Source of the DNA: Fidelibacterota bacterium UBA6817
GTDB lineage: Bacteria > Fidelibacterota > Fidelibacteria > Fidelibacterales > Fidelibacteraceae
Direction: 5' to 3'
Assembly: GCA_002452555.1 (NCBI GenBank)
Contig: DKER01000143.1
Coordinates: forward strand, 1-9,100
Length of the DNA: 9,100 nucleotides
In this document: in pieces, positions 1 to 7,240 of the stretch
Numbering within the stretch: position 1 is the stretch's first letter
How the letters are laid out: every line of letters begins with the position of its first letter
Made by a program: the position numbers and the translations under genes
Notes under the pieces: model-generated
The model's input: only the letters and a program-made list of their open reading frames with translations
Databases searched by the model: none
What the model was told of the DNA's origin: nothing

Positions 1-143
1 TCTATCTCCCGGCTGATCCGGTTCAGGTTTTTACTTTGCTGTTCAATTTTCCGGTCAAACTCTTCCAAATCCTGGGAAAAAACAGGATAAACCGGAACAA
101 GCGTAATGAGAAAAAGAAAAATGCCTTTAAAAAAAGTACTCAT
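1..143 (-). CDS. Secreted coiled-coil protein, N-terminal fragment (EnvC/M23 activator-like)
   Basis: Only the first 47 codons are in the window; the gene runs off the left edge. It starts at the ATG complementary to 141-143. Residues 1-24 form a clear signal peptide: a short N-region with one Lys, a hydrophobic core (GIFLFLITLVPVYPVF) and SQ before the likely cleavage site. The mature part opens with a charged, heptad-like helix (DLEEFDRKIEQQSKNLNRI). This is how EnvC/NlpD-type murein hydrolase activators and other periplasmic M23-peptidase proteins begin: signal peptide, long coiled coil, then a LytM domain. The diagnostic LytM domain would lie outside the window, so the family is inference, and any periplasmic coiled-coil protein would fit. 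The ribosome binding site is weak, with GGGA about 13 nt upstream. It is transcribed divergently from the cyclic-nucleotide-binding gene. Confidence 0.75.
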   Translation of the reverse strand, partial: MSTFFKGIFLFLITLVPVYPVFSQDLEEFDRKIEQQSKNLNRISREI

Positions 144-248
144 AATTGAAAATTATTCCCATTTTCATGCAATCCCAAGTACTTTCCCTTGACTTAAATT
201 CAGAAGAACTGCTATCTTTAACTAAATTATAAATAAAGGTTTAAGAAC
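144..248. promoter_or_regulatory. Divergent intergenic region between the coiled-coil gene and the CNBD gene
   Basis: This AT-rich gap of 105 bp separates two genes that start in opposite directions, so it should hold promoters for both. On the plus strand I see a candidate promoter (separate entry) and AAAGG at 235-239, 9 nt before the ATG at 249. No convincing -35/-10 pair stands out for the minus-strand gene. Confidence 0.6.
189..220 (+). promoter_or_regulatory. Candidate promoter for the CNBD/AI-2E transporter pair
   Basis: TTGACT (189-194) matches the sigma70 -35 box at five of six positions. It is followed after 18 bp by TATCTT (213-218), four of six for the -10. Read another way, TTG at 189-191 and TATCTTTA at 213-220 approximate the Bacteroidota -33/-7 pattern (TTG ... 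TAnnTTTG). Either reading places the start of transcription near 225, shortly before the ribosome binding site. Assigned by eye. Confidence 0.4.
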
Positions 249-788
249 ATGGCATCACCACTTTGGACTCAAATCAGGAAAAAAGAAAAATCCCATGATG
301 AACTGATTAAGGAAGCGATCAAAAATGTCAATATTTTTAGAAATCTGTCCGACAAAGAAATATCGGAAGTTAAGAATGCGGTCTATAACCGGACCTATAA
401 AAAGGGAGACTATATTTTCAAGCAGGATCATCCCGGAAACGGAATGTATATCATATTGACAGGCACCGTTCAGATCATTCAGGAAAAATTTATTGGCGAA
501 GAAAAAACGGAAGAGATACTGGCGACCCTTCACAGCGGGGATTTTTTGGGGGAATTATCTCTTCTTGATGAGGCGCCCCGTTCTGCATCGGCTTTATGCA
601 CCGAACTTACAGAAACCATGGGCTTTTTCAGGGGTGACCTGCTGGATATGGTAAACCGGAAACCTGTATTGGGCAGTAAAATTATTTTAAATATTGCCCG
701 GGTTTTGGGTGAGCGGTTAAGAATTACAAATCAAATGCTGTCTGAGCTGCAAGAAAAAGAAAAGGAAAAAAACAATGAGCATGAGTGA
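249..788 (+). CDS. Stand-alone cyclic nucleotide-binding domain protein
   Basis: A 179-residue cytoplasmic protein built around one Crp/PKA-type cyclic nucleotide-binding domain (about residues 28-145). The beta-roll starts after IFRNLSDKEI and contains KKGDYIFKQD (51-60) and GMYIILTGTV (65-74). The phosphate-binding cassette is intact: G101-E102-L103, then P110-R111-S112-A113. The Arg that contacts the cyclic phosphate is kept, so real cAMP or cGMP binding is plausible. The C-terminal helices (about 146-179) end in a Lys/Glu-rich tail. There is no DNA-binding winged helix, unlike Crp/Fnr regulators of roughly 210-230 residues, so it is probably a sensor or adaptor rather than a transcription factor. 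AAAGG lies 9 nt before the start. Its last 14 bases overlap the transporter gene in another frame, so the two are probably translationally coupled. The ligand and target are unknown. Confidence 0.93.
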   Translation: MASPLWTQIRKKEKSHDELIKEAIKNVNIFRNLSDKEISEVKNAVYNRTYKKGDYIFKQDHPGNGMYIILTGTVQIIQEKFIGEEKTEEILATLHSGDFLGELSLLDEAPRSASALCTELTETMGFFRGDLLDMVNRKPVLGSKIILNIARVLGERLRITNQMLSELQEKEKEKNNEHE

Positions 789-1851
789 AAATCAGCGCTT
801 TATTATCCGACTGATTCTGTTTATCGTTCTTACCGCGGGTTTTATCCTTATTCTTCCCAAGCTGCAGACCATAATTACGCTTATTGTCATATCCATATTA
901 ATGTTCACGCTTCTGGATCCGTTTGTGGATAAACTGGAAAGTTTCAACATACCGCGGGCAGTCTCCACCTTACTTATGATTTTAATTATTCTGCTTTTAA
1001 TTGCCCTGGGAGTTAGCCGTATCGTTCCTTTGGTAGAAAATGCCGCCCAGCAAATTTCTCAGAGTTTCAGCTCGGATAACACATTTAGCAATAAAATAGA
1101 ATCAGGGATAGACTATCTGAACAGCAAACTGCCCCTGAATGCCATAACAACAGATCTGCCGGAAAAAATCAATGAATTGCTAAATACCCTCAGACAAAAG
1201 CTCCCCGGCGTATTGATGGGATTTGGAAGAGGGTTGATCAATGCCTTATCCGGATTCTTTTTTGTCCTTTTTATTACATTTTTCTTTTTAAAGGATGAAC
1301 GGGCTATCAAAAAGGGAATAATCCGACTGGTTCCCAACAAGCATTTTGAAATGTCCCTGAATATTATGGATAAGATTCAAAGACAGTTATCAGCCTATCT
1401 GCAGGGACTTTCCCTGGCAGCTACCAGTGTGGGGGTTACATCAATTATCGGTTTATTCATAGTGAATACTTTTTTTGATGCAGGGATTAATTATATTGTA
1501 TTGATCGGTATATGGGCAGGATTTGCCAATTTAATCCCTTATATCGGCCCCACGGCCGGAGCTATTCCGGCTATTTTGTCCGTTCTCATGTCTCAGCCGC
1601 CCAATACAATGCTCATTGTTGTTCTTGTTATCGGAGTCTTCGTATTTGTCCAATTTCTTGACAATACATTTGTCAGTCCCTATCTAGTTGGAAAAAGCGT
1701 AGAGCTCCATCCGCTTATCGTGTTTATTGTATTGATCATCGGAGGTAATTTAATGGGACTTTTGGGGATGATGTTTGCCGTTCCGGTGGCCGGTATCATT
1801 AAAGTGGCCTTTCACGAAATTGTAACAAATGCGCCTAAATACCGGTCCTGA
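775..1851 (+). CDS. AI-2E family (PerM/YdiK-type) membrane transporter
   Basis: A 358-residue inner-membrane protein of the AI-2E transporter family (Pfam PF01594, formerly UPF0118). It has two N-terminal hydrophobic segments (about 9-32 and 35-48), another near 60-85, a more polar stretch with amphipathic helices (about 86-150), then several membrane segments to the C-terminus. Family signatures are the NLIPYIGPTAGAIPA stretch near residue 252, the QFLDNTFVSPYLVGK stretch near 293 (the family's D/N-rich loop) and the GLLGMMFAVPVAG ending. Members have been linked to export of autoinducer-2, to Na+/H+ antiport or to unknown substrates, so the substrate cannot be read from the sequence. The start at 775 is preferred to the ATG at 781 because AAGGA (762-766) lies 8 nt upstream. 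The start lies inside the CNBD gene, which suggests joint expression and possible regulation by a cyclic nucleotide. Confidence 0.93.
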   Translation: MSMSENQRFIIRLILFIVLTAGFILILPKLQTIITLIVISILMFTLLDPFVDKLESFNIPRAVSTLLMILIILLLIALGVSRIVPLVENAAQQISQSFSSDNTFSNKIESGIDYLNSKLPLNAITTDLPEKINELLNTLRQKLPGVLMGFGRGLINALSGFFFVLFITFFFLKDERAIKKGIIRLVPNKHFEMSLNIMDKIQRQLSAYLQGLSLAATSVGVTSIIGLFIVNTFFDAGINYIVLIGIWAGFANLIPYIGPTAGAIPAILSVLMSQPPNTMLIVVLVIGVFVFVQFLDNTFVSPYLVGKSVELHPLIVFIVLIIGGNLMGLLGMMFAVPVAGIIKVAFHEIVTNAPKYRS

Positions 1852-1853
1852 GA

Positions 1854-3662
1854 TTATTCTTGCCGGGGTAAGCGCTCAATTTTCATCAGAATATGATCGT
1901 GAAAATAGAGTAACAGAAAATCCTGTTTAAGATTATAAGTCCACAGCAAGTATTTCACGGAAGATCCGGGATACCACTCTTTTATGGCATGCGGATCACC
2001 CAGTTTATCACGGATTTCACTGCTGTTTTCAAAGACGGATAGATGAATGTTTTCAATCTGTATGTCAGACCCCGACCCTACAAATGTTTCGGCCCATAGT
2101 TTTTCAAACGCTTTTGCCAGATTATCCGGTTCCTGACGCATTTCCAATACCATTATTTTGGCATTCATTTTGTTCAAGTAATCGTCTGCAAGACGGCGGA
2201 CCCTGTCATCAATCCGTCTTGCTTCCTCCATAAAATATCTGGCACTGATCAGATCGGCTTCCCCGACAGCCCGGCTAAGATCCTCCAACCTGGCTTTCGC
2301 CAATTCTCCCCTCATAGAAACAATGCGATCCCGATTTGGCGGGAATTCTGTTTCAGCCCTTTTGAAATACTCTTCTGCCCTGCCGTATAGTCCGGATTGA
2401 ATCAGTTTTACTGCTTTTTGCAGGCTGATTTCCGACAAGACCTCATTTAATCCATTCCGAATCAACGGCGAAAGTTCAATCGCTTCGTTGATCAGGGCTT
2501 CTGATGCCTGAAAATCACCATCTTCCAAATATTTCATAGCTTCACGAACCATAAATTGAGCGATGTGGTAACGGCGGATCAAAACGGCCTGACGAAGCTT
2601 CAGATTATTTGATCGAACAGCCACATCATACCGCTGACGGGCATCTCTCAGATTGCCCGATATAAGCAGCTTGTCTGCTTCTGAAAAATGTTGAAAATAT
2701 GACATAGAATCTGCATAAGCTTTGTATCGGCCTGCAAGTCCGTTCCGGAGTGATCGGGGATGATTTCTCGTATACTGACTAAAAGACTGCGATGCAGCGA
2801 TATAATCTCTTTTTCTGATTTCTGACATTCCCCTGTCACCTGCCGTCTGGTCTGTTCCCAGGAGTATATGTACCGAAAACCGGAGTCCCGGTCCGGCCAA
2901 ACGGATCGATTCAATCGGTGTAAACAATTCGCTGCCGGTCACATGATAACGGCCTGAATAGTGATCGAGTGACAAGCCAAACGTGATTCGGCTTCCAGAC
3001 GTCCGGTCAGCTTCCAGAATCCATTTAATCCCTGCGCCAAGACTTTTACTCATCCCTTCCACAGAAACATCATACGCTTTATCATTAGCTGTATACAGAT
3101 CACCCCTTCCCCATCCGACGCTGTATTCGCCGAATAGGAGAAGCGATCGTGACAACTGATAATATAGCGTTTGGGAAAGATAGACTTCCCGGACTCTGGG
3201 ACGAAAACGGAATTTTTGTCCGTATATCACTTTATTATCCCACCCGGGGTTTATATCGGCATAGGCCAGACTTCTAACCTCGCGGACACCGACACCTGTA
3301 AGAAAATCGATGATATTCTGTTCAATAAAAAGATAAGGCCAGTTATAACGAACAATATTCAAATCCAGGGTTCCGATGCTTCTTCGAGCCAATCCTGATA
3401 TCCCGTCCAGACTGTATTCCGTGGAATCGAACTGAATCGCACGAGGGTTGTAAGAAGCTACATTCAAATCATTATAGGCATAAAATCCAAGCCTGGGATT
3501 CAAATCGAAAAATGTCACAAAAACCGGTTCTCTGAAAGGAATGCCCGGGATAAAATTCCAGCGATGAAAAAACGGTCCGGCACGAAATAAATCTTCCGAA
3601 CCGTACGATAATCCGGTATACAACAAGACAATGAGCAATATGCTTCTAAGCCGTTTATTCAT
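1854..3662 (-). CDS. Exported beta-barrel-like/TPR-like/BamE-like protein of unknown function
   Basis: A 602-residue protein I cannot assign to a named family. A signal peptide covers residues 1-22 (basic MNKRLR, hydrophobic ILLIVLLYTGLSY). Residues about 30-270 are rich in aromatic residues and short alternating strands, and include three-dimensional hints such as LLLFGEYSVGWGRGD and ITFGLSLDHYSGRYH, as expected of an outer-membrane beta-barrel. Residues about 278-483 hold five helical-hairpin units resembling TPRs, anchored at Y287, L338, F384, Y426 and L471. The last part (about 512-602) contains IRDKLGDPHAIKEW, KYLLWTYN and LLLYFHDHILMKIE. This order (LG-P, W-Y, then a closing strand) resembles the BamE/SmpA-OmlA fold. 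AGGA (3670-3673) lies 7 nt before the ATG. It converges on the transporter gene with a 2-bp gap. It may be an envelope assembly or scaffold protein, which is inference only. Confidence 0.88.
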   Translation of the reverse strand: MNKRLRSILLIVLLYTGLSYGSEDLFRAGPFFHRWNFIPGIPFREPVFVTFFDLNPRLGFYAYNDLNVASYNPRAIQFDSTEYSLDGISGLARRSIGTLDLNIVRYNWPYLFIEQNIIDFLTGVGVREVRSLAYADINPGWDNKVIYGQKFRFRPRVREVYLSQTLYYQLSRSLLLFGEYSVGWGRGDLYTANDKAYDVSVEGMSKSLGAGIKWILEADRTSGSRITFGLSLDHYSGRYHVTGSELFTPIESIRLAGPGLRFSVHILLGTDQTAGDRGMSEIRKRDYIAASQSFSQYTRNHPRSLRNGLAGRYKAYADSMSYFQHFSEADKLLISGNLRDARQRYDVAVRSNNLKLRQAVLIRRYHIAQFMVREAMKYLEDGDFQASEALINEAIELSPLIRNGLNEVLSEISLQKAVKLIQSGLYGRAEEYFKRAETEFPPNRDRIVSMRGELAKARLEDLSRAVGEADLISARYFMEEARRIDDRVRRLADDYLNKMNAKIMVLEMRQEPDNLAKAFEKLWAETFVGSGSDIQIENIHLSVFENSSEIRDKLGDPHAIKEWYPGSSVKYLLWTYNLKQDFLLLYFHDHILMKIERLPRQE

Positions 3663-3679
3663 AAACTTATCCTGAATAT

Positions 3680-3709
3680 AATATACACAAACCTTTTCCT
3701 ACCGGTAAA
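3680..3709 (-). promoter_or_regulatory. Candidate promoter for the 602-residue exported protein
   Basis: Read on the minus strand, TTTACC (3704-3709) is followed after 18 bp by TATATT (3680-3685), which is five of six for a sigma70 -10. A second TATATT sits five bases further downstream (3675-3680). The predicted transcript would start close to the ribosome binding site, giving a very short leader. Confidence 0.4.
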
Positions 3710-3766
3710 CGTTTTATAATACAGGAATACCTGAAGAAAAACAGTTTAATCCTTTAAATTGTCTCC

Positions 3767-3772
3767 TATAAT
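3767..3772 (+). promoter_or_regulatory. Candidate -10 box for mpg
   Basis: A perfect TATAAT hexamer lies 24 bp before the annotated ATG of mpg. The matching -35 is poor; TTTAAT at 3745-3750 with a 16-bp spacer is the best I see. A start of transcription near 3779 would leave a leader of about 18 nt, or about 36-40 nt if translation begins at one of the two internal ATGs. Confidence 0.35.
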
Positions 3773-3796
3773 CATAAATTCTGTCCGTAAAATTAA

Positions 3797-4408
3797 ATGA
3801 AGACATCGAGACAGATGATGAAAGATTGGAATACAGGAAAAAGACTTGAACCGGATTTTTATGTCCGTTCTACTGTCTGTGTTGCCAGGGATTTATTGGG
3901 ATGTGTTCTAATTCGAAAAACCAAGCAGGGCGATGTTTACTCAGGAATAATTACTGAAACCGAAGCGTATACAGGTCCGGACGATTCTGCATGTCATTCA
4001 AGCCGCGGATTAACGGAGAGAAATCGCGTGATGTTTTATCGGGGTGGATATGCATACATCTATTTCATTTACGGCTTGCATTCAATGCTGAATGTCGTTT
4101 CGGAAGACGAAGGAAAGGGATGTGCAGTTCTCATCCGTTCTGTTAAACCGACAGAAGGGGAGAAACGCATGTTTATCAATCGTAAAGGCAGATATCCCCT
4201 TGCTGACGGTCCGGCGCGGTTGACTCAGGCTTTCAATATTACATGTAAACTCAACGGAACCAATTTGGCAACATCGGATATCCTGTATATTTGTGAAGGA
4301 ATTAAAACAACGGATGATAAAATTATCCGAACGCCCCGAATCGGCATTGATTATGCAGAACCTAAGGACAGAGATGCTTTGCTTCGCTTTATTCTGAAAT
4401 CCCTGTAA
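3797..4408 (+). CDS. mpg: DNA-3-methyladenine glycosylase (AAG/MPG family)
   Basis: A base-excision repair enzyme that removes alkylated purines such as 3-methyladenine and deaminated bases such as hypoxanthine, leaving an abasic site. It belongs to the AAG/MPG family (PF02245), not to the AlkA or Tag folds. The protein is 203 residues, normal for the bacterial family. Residues matching the human AAG active site are all present: E56 (catalytic Glu125), Y58 (Tyr127), H67 (His136), Y89 (Tyr159) and N99 (Asn169), within ETEAYTGPDD-ACHS and the AYIYFIYGLHSMLN stretch. The start is uncertain. ATG 3797 has no clear ribosome binding site, and the ATGs at 3815 and 3818 (Met7, Met8) would also keep the whole domain. 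It has its own upstream region and is not part of either operon. Its last 20 bases overlap the end of the convergent minus-strand gene. Confidence 0.97.
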   Translation: MKTSRQMMKDWNTGKRLEPDFYVRSTVCVARDLLGCVLIRKTKQGDVYSGIITETEAYTGPDDSACHSSRGLTERNRVMFYRGGYAYIYFIYGLHSMLNVVSEDEGKGCAVLIRSVKPTEGEKRMFINRKGRYPLADGPARLTQAFNITCKLNGTNLATSDILYICEGIKTTDDKIIRTPRIGIDYAEPKDRDALLRFILKSL

Positions 4409-5000
4409 AATCCATAACACGGGATATGAGCTTATCCAGTTTTTCCTGATCTGATGAATACAACCAGTACAAACGGGCCAATTCAAAAATTTCCCGTGAA
4501 CCGCCCTGTCGTTTCTTTAGGCGTAAAATCATGAGATATATTGCATCATCTACGGTCCATTCACGAAGGAATTTACCCAATAATTCCAATGATTTTAAGT
4601 AATACCGGAGCATTTGCCGGGTATGATGGGGTGACAAACCTGCTTCGGTTAAAAGCCAGAGAAAAAAAGAACCCTCTTTTTCCGGAGCTGTCTGTCCGTC
4701 TTCACCGGAATAAGCGAGAAATGAATCCTTTTCATCCTCTTTAACATTTAACAGATACTGTTTGAAAGAGCTCCACAATTCCCTGTTTAATTGTACGAAA
4801 GGGCTTTCTTTCATCAGTGAAAGACGGTCTGTCAGACTGAGATCCCGGTTTTTCAGACTATTTTTTTTGCGGCGTTTATAAAAATTCCTGAGAATCGGAT
4901 CATTCCGGAGGAGAAGTAAAATCAATAAATCCGGATTCTTGTTTATTTCTTCTGCACGATCTTTAACGGAATAACGTCCTGTTACTTCGTGAGATTCCAT
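4389..5000 (-). CDS. Conserved-looking helical protein of unknown function, coupled to rseP
   Basis: A 203-residue protein that I do not recognise. It has no signal peptide and no membrane segment; the LLILLLL run near residue 25 is too short. It is highly charged and predicted by eye to be mostly helical. A basic patch, NFYKRRKKNSLKNR (about 39-52), is followed by an acidic stretch near 86-108. The C-terminal half contains the sequence RQMLRYYLKSLELLGKFLRE, then WTVDDAIYLMILRLKKRQGG and a helical tail. Its ATG overlaps the rseP stop by one base (TAATG, 4998-5002) and the ribosome binding site is weak, so translation probably depends on ribosomes finishing rseP. That points to a role linked to the operon. 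At its 3' end it overlaps mpg by 20 bp. Good length and operon position support a real gene; function is open. Confidence 0.85.
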   Translation of the reverse strand: MESHEVTGRYSVKDRAEEINKNPDLLILLLLRNDPILRNFYKRRKKNSLKNRDLSLTDRLSLMKESPFVQLNRELWSSFKQYLLNVKEDEKDSFLAYSGEDGQTAPEKEGSFFLWLLTEAGLSPHHTRQMLRYYLKSLELLGKFLREWTVDDAIYLMILRLKKRQGGSREIFELARLYWLYSSDQEKLDKLISRVMDFTGISE

Positions 5001-6076
5001 TATGATCTGCCAAAAAGCCTGAGAACATCATTAATAATAACGATAGCAATCAGAGTAAACAGCAGTGCCATACCGGCCTGTTGAATACGGATCTTTGTTT
5101 TAAGACGAAGTTCGCGCCGCAACGCACTTTCTGCCAGAGCCACAACGATATGTCCGCCATCCAGTGCAGGTATGGGCAATATGTTGATCAATGCAAGATT
5201 GACGCTTATAATGGCAATAAATCCGAACAAGGCTCCGGGACCCATTTTTGCAGATTCACCTGCAATTTGCGCGATCATAATGGGACCGCCGATATTTTTC
5301 AGACTTTCTTTGCCGGTAATAACCATTCCCAGCGATTTAACCGTCAGGTTTAGCCAATAACCCGTATTTTTAATGCCATAGGTCAAACTTTCAAAAACAC
5401 CAGCTGACCGGATTTGGTAATCGGCGCCAATACCGATCATACCCACTGTTTTAATATCCCCGTCAACAACTGTTTGCTGGGGTACAGGTGTCACGCTTAA
5501 CAAGAGAATTTCATCATTGCGGCGGATTTTAAGGGTTATTTCACGATCAAGACCGTCACGGATCAGTTCTGTCATCTCCTCCCAGGACTGCACATCAGTA
5601 TCATCAACACCAAGAACCTTGTCTCCTTTTAGCAAACCGGCAGTTTCCGCCGGCATACCGTTCACGACACTTCCGATAACCGGTTCTTCCGATGGAACAG
5701 GTATCCCGTTTTGAAACGTCAATACGGCAAAAATTATAACAGCCAGAAACAAATTCATAATCACGCCGGCAGATGAAACGAATATTTTCACCCAACCCGG
5801 TTTGGACCTGTATTCCCAATGTTGGGGCGTTGTATTTGTCCAGGAATCATCCATGCTTTCATCAATCATGCCGGATAGTTTTACATAACCGCCCAAAGGG
5901 ATCCAAGACAGACAGTACTCCGTATCCCCCCATTTTTTACTGACAATTTTCGGCGGAAAGCCGAGAGAAAAAGTCTCAACACGAATTCCTGTAAGTTTTG
6001 CGGCAATAAAATGACCGAACTCATGAACGAATACAAGTATACCAAGAACTATTATCATTGCAAGAATGTATATCAT
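5000..6076 (-). CDS. rseP: RseP-type site-2 protease (RIP zinc metalloprotease)
   Basis: An inner-membrane zinc protease (M50B) that cuts substrates within the bilayer. In E. coli it completes RseA cleavage in the sigmaE envelope-stress response and clears leftover signal peptides; the substrate here is unknown. Its 358 residues contain the zinc motif HEFGH (18-22) in the first membrane helix, one PDZ domain (about 127-200, with IGSVVNGMPAETAGLLKGD) and the third zinc ligand in PALDGGH (D306), preceded by the family's NIGGPIMIAQ loop (261-270). A single PDZ domain and this length match RseP of many non-proteobacterial lineages; E. coli RseP has two PDZ domains and about 450 residues. AAGGAG (6086-6091) sits 9 nt before the ATG and directly after the dxr stop, so the two genes share an operon. 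Confidence 0.97.
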   Translation of the reverse strand: MIYILAMIIVLGILVFVHEFGHFIAAKLTGIRVETFSLGFPPKIVSKKWGDTEYCLSWIPLGGYVKLSGMIDESMDDSWTNTTPQHWEYRSKPGWVKIFVSSAGVIMNLFLAVIIFAVLTFQNGIPVPSEEPVIGSVVNGMPAETAGLLKGDKVLGVDDTDVQSWEEMTELIRDGLDREITLKIRRNDEILLLSVTPVPQQTVVDGDIKTVGMIGIGADYQIRSAGVFESLTYGIKNTGYWLNLTVKSLGMVITGKESLKNIGGPIMIAQIAGESAKMGPGALFGFIAIISVNLALINILPIPALDGGHIVVALAESALRRELRLKTKIRIQQAGMALLFTLIAIVIINDVLRLFGRS

Positions 6077-6085
6077 GAAGTCAGA

Positions 6086-6091
6086 CTCCTT
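6086..6091 (-). promoter_or_regulatory. Ribosome binding site of rseP
   Basis: AAGGAG on the minus strand follows the dxr TAA stop without a gap and lies 9 nt before the rseP ATG. It fixes the rseP start and suggests that ribosomes ending on dxr can restart on rseP. Confidence 0.8.
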
Positions 6092-7240
6092 TTAGATTGA
6101 GTGTTTTTTTATAAATTCTGTTACATCCTTTTCCAATTGAAGTAAACTGTCAATATCACACGGTGCCGGAGATGCAAATTTTTCCAGTGCAGCTTCAGTA
6201 AACGGAATAATCTGCGTAAAAGGGATTTCATTTCCAAGAAAGCGATAAACGGCCTGTTCGTTGGCAACATTCAGTACTGCCGGTGCATTTCCTCCGTTTT
6301 GAAGGGCTTGCCGGGCTAGATTGACTGCCGGGAAATTAACATGATCCGGTTCGCTGAATGTCAGCGGTCCGCAAGTTATCAAGTCCAAATCTTCCCATTC
6401 TGCATCGAAGCGATCCGGCCAGGACAAAGCATACTGGATGGGAATTTTCATATCGGGAATGCCCAATTGAGCCTTCACGGATCCATCATTAAAGCAAACC
6501 AGACTATGAACAATGGACTGGGGATGAATAAGGACTTTAATATCGTCGGCAGGGACATGGAAAAGATGATACGCTTCTATGACTTCCAGTCCCTTATTCA
6601 TCATCGTAGCCGAATCCACGGTTATCTTTGCCCCCATGGACCAGTTGGGATGCTTCAGGGCTTCTTCCACCGTGATTAAATGAAACGTTTTGGGATCTCT
6701 GTCTCTGAAAGGACCGCCTGAACCTGTAAGGTAAAGCGATTTGATGTTTTTATGCTCTTCGCCGGCAAGACACTGCCAAATGGCCGAGTGTTCGCTGTCA
6801 ACGGGAAGTAAACAGACATTTTTTTCTTTAGCTATTTCATTAATACAATCACCAGCCATCACAAGGCTTTCTTTATTGCTAAGAGCCAAATCCTTTCCTG
6901 ACAGGATCGTTTCCACTGACGGTCTGAGTCCGCGGCTCCCTACAATGGCATTTAAAACAACATCACATGGTTCATTCCGGCAAAGATAGGAAATCGAATC
7001 CTCTCCCGAATAAATTTCTACAGGAAATCCATTCAGTAAATATTTTAATTCCTCTTCCCCGGATTCGTCAGCGATTGCCACTGCACGAGGGTGAAAGTAG
7101 CGGGTTTGTTCGGCCAGTTTTCGCACCTGTTTGTTTGCCGTGAGGAAAGCAACCGAGAAAATCTCCGGATGTCTTTTGATCACGTTCAGCGCATTCGTGC
7201 CAATACTTCCTGTTGAACCGGCAATACCCACTTTTTTCAT
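6092..7240 (-). CDS. dxr: 1-deoxy-D-xylulose 5-phosphate reductoisomerase
   Basis: First committed enzyme of the MEP isoprenoid pathway: it converts DXP to 2-C-methyl-D-erythritol 4-phosphate using NADPH and a divalent metal. It is the fosmidomycin target. With the start at 7240 the protein has 382 residues, normal for the family. The NADPH-binding GSTGSIG (8-14) is right at the N-terminus. The metal ligands D148 and E150 (PVDSEHS) and E219 (NKGLE) match E. coli D150, E152 and E231. The flexible active-site loop HPNWSMG is at 197-203, and SNKES is at 121-125. An in-frame upstream ATG at 7312 would add 24 residues. I prefer 7240 because GGAG lies 9 nt upstream, the ATG overlaps the preceding stop as ATGA, and the nucleotide fold would otherwise have an odd leader. 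Confidence 0.97.
   Translation of the reverse strand: MKKVGIAGSTGSIGTNALNVIKRHPEIFSVAFLTANKQVRKLAEQTRYFHPRAVAIADESGEEELKYLLNGFPVEIYSGEDSISYLCRNEPCDVVLNAIVGSRGLRPSVETILSGKDLALSNKESLVMAGDCINEIAKEKNVCLLPVDSEHSAIWQCLAGEEHKNIKSLYLTGSGGPFRDRDPKTFHLITVEEALKHPNWSMGAKITVDSATMMNKGLEVIEAYHLFHVPADDIKVLIHPQSIVHSLVCFNDGSVKAQLGIPDMKIPIQYALSWPDRFDAEWEDLDLITCGPLTFSEPDHVNFPAVNLARQALQNGGNAPAVLNVANEQAVYRFLGNEIPFTQIIPFTEAALEKFASPAPCDIDSLLQLEKDVTEFIKKHSI

Larger units (their letters stand above)
3663..3796. promoter_or_regulatory. Divergent intergenic region between the 602-residue gene and mpg
   Basis: A 134-bp AT-rich gap between two outward-reading genes. It contains a candidate promoter on each strand (separate entries). 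I see no long inverted repeat or terminator in it. Confidence 0.6.

Noticed and set aside
1113..1340. Minus-strand reading frame inside the AI-2E transporter gene
   Set aside because: It lies wholly inside a gene with clear family motifs, and its product is low-complexity and basic, as expected of an antisense shadow.
1841..1885. Possible terminator between the transporter and the convergent 602-residue gene
   Set aside because: The short CCGG pairings around the two stops form no stable stem and have no T-run on either strand.
6341..6679. 112-codon plus-strand reading frame inside dxr
   Set aside because: It is antisense to a highly conserved enzyme, has no recognisable domain and no good ribosome binding site; it is a shadow.
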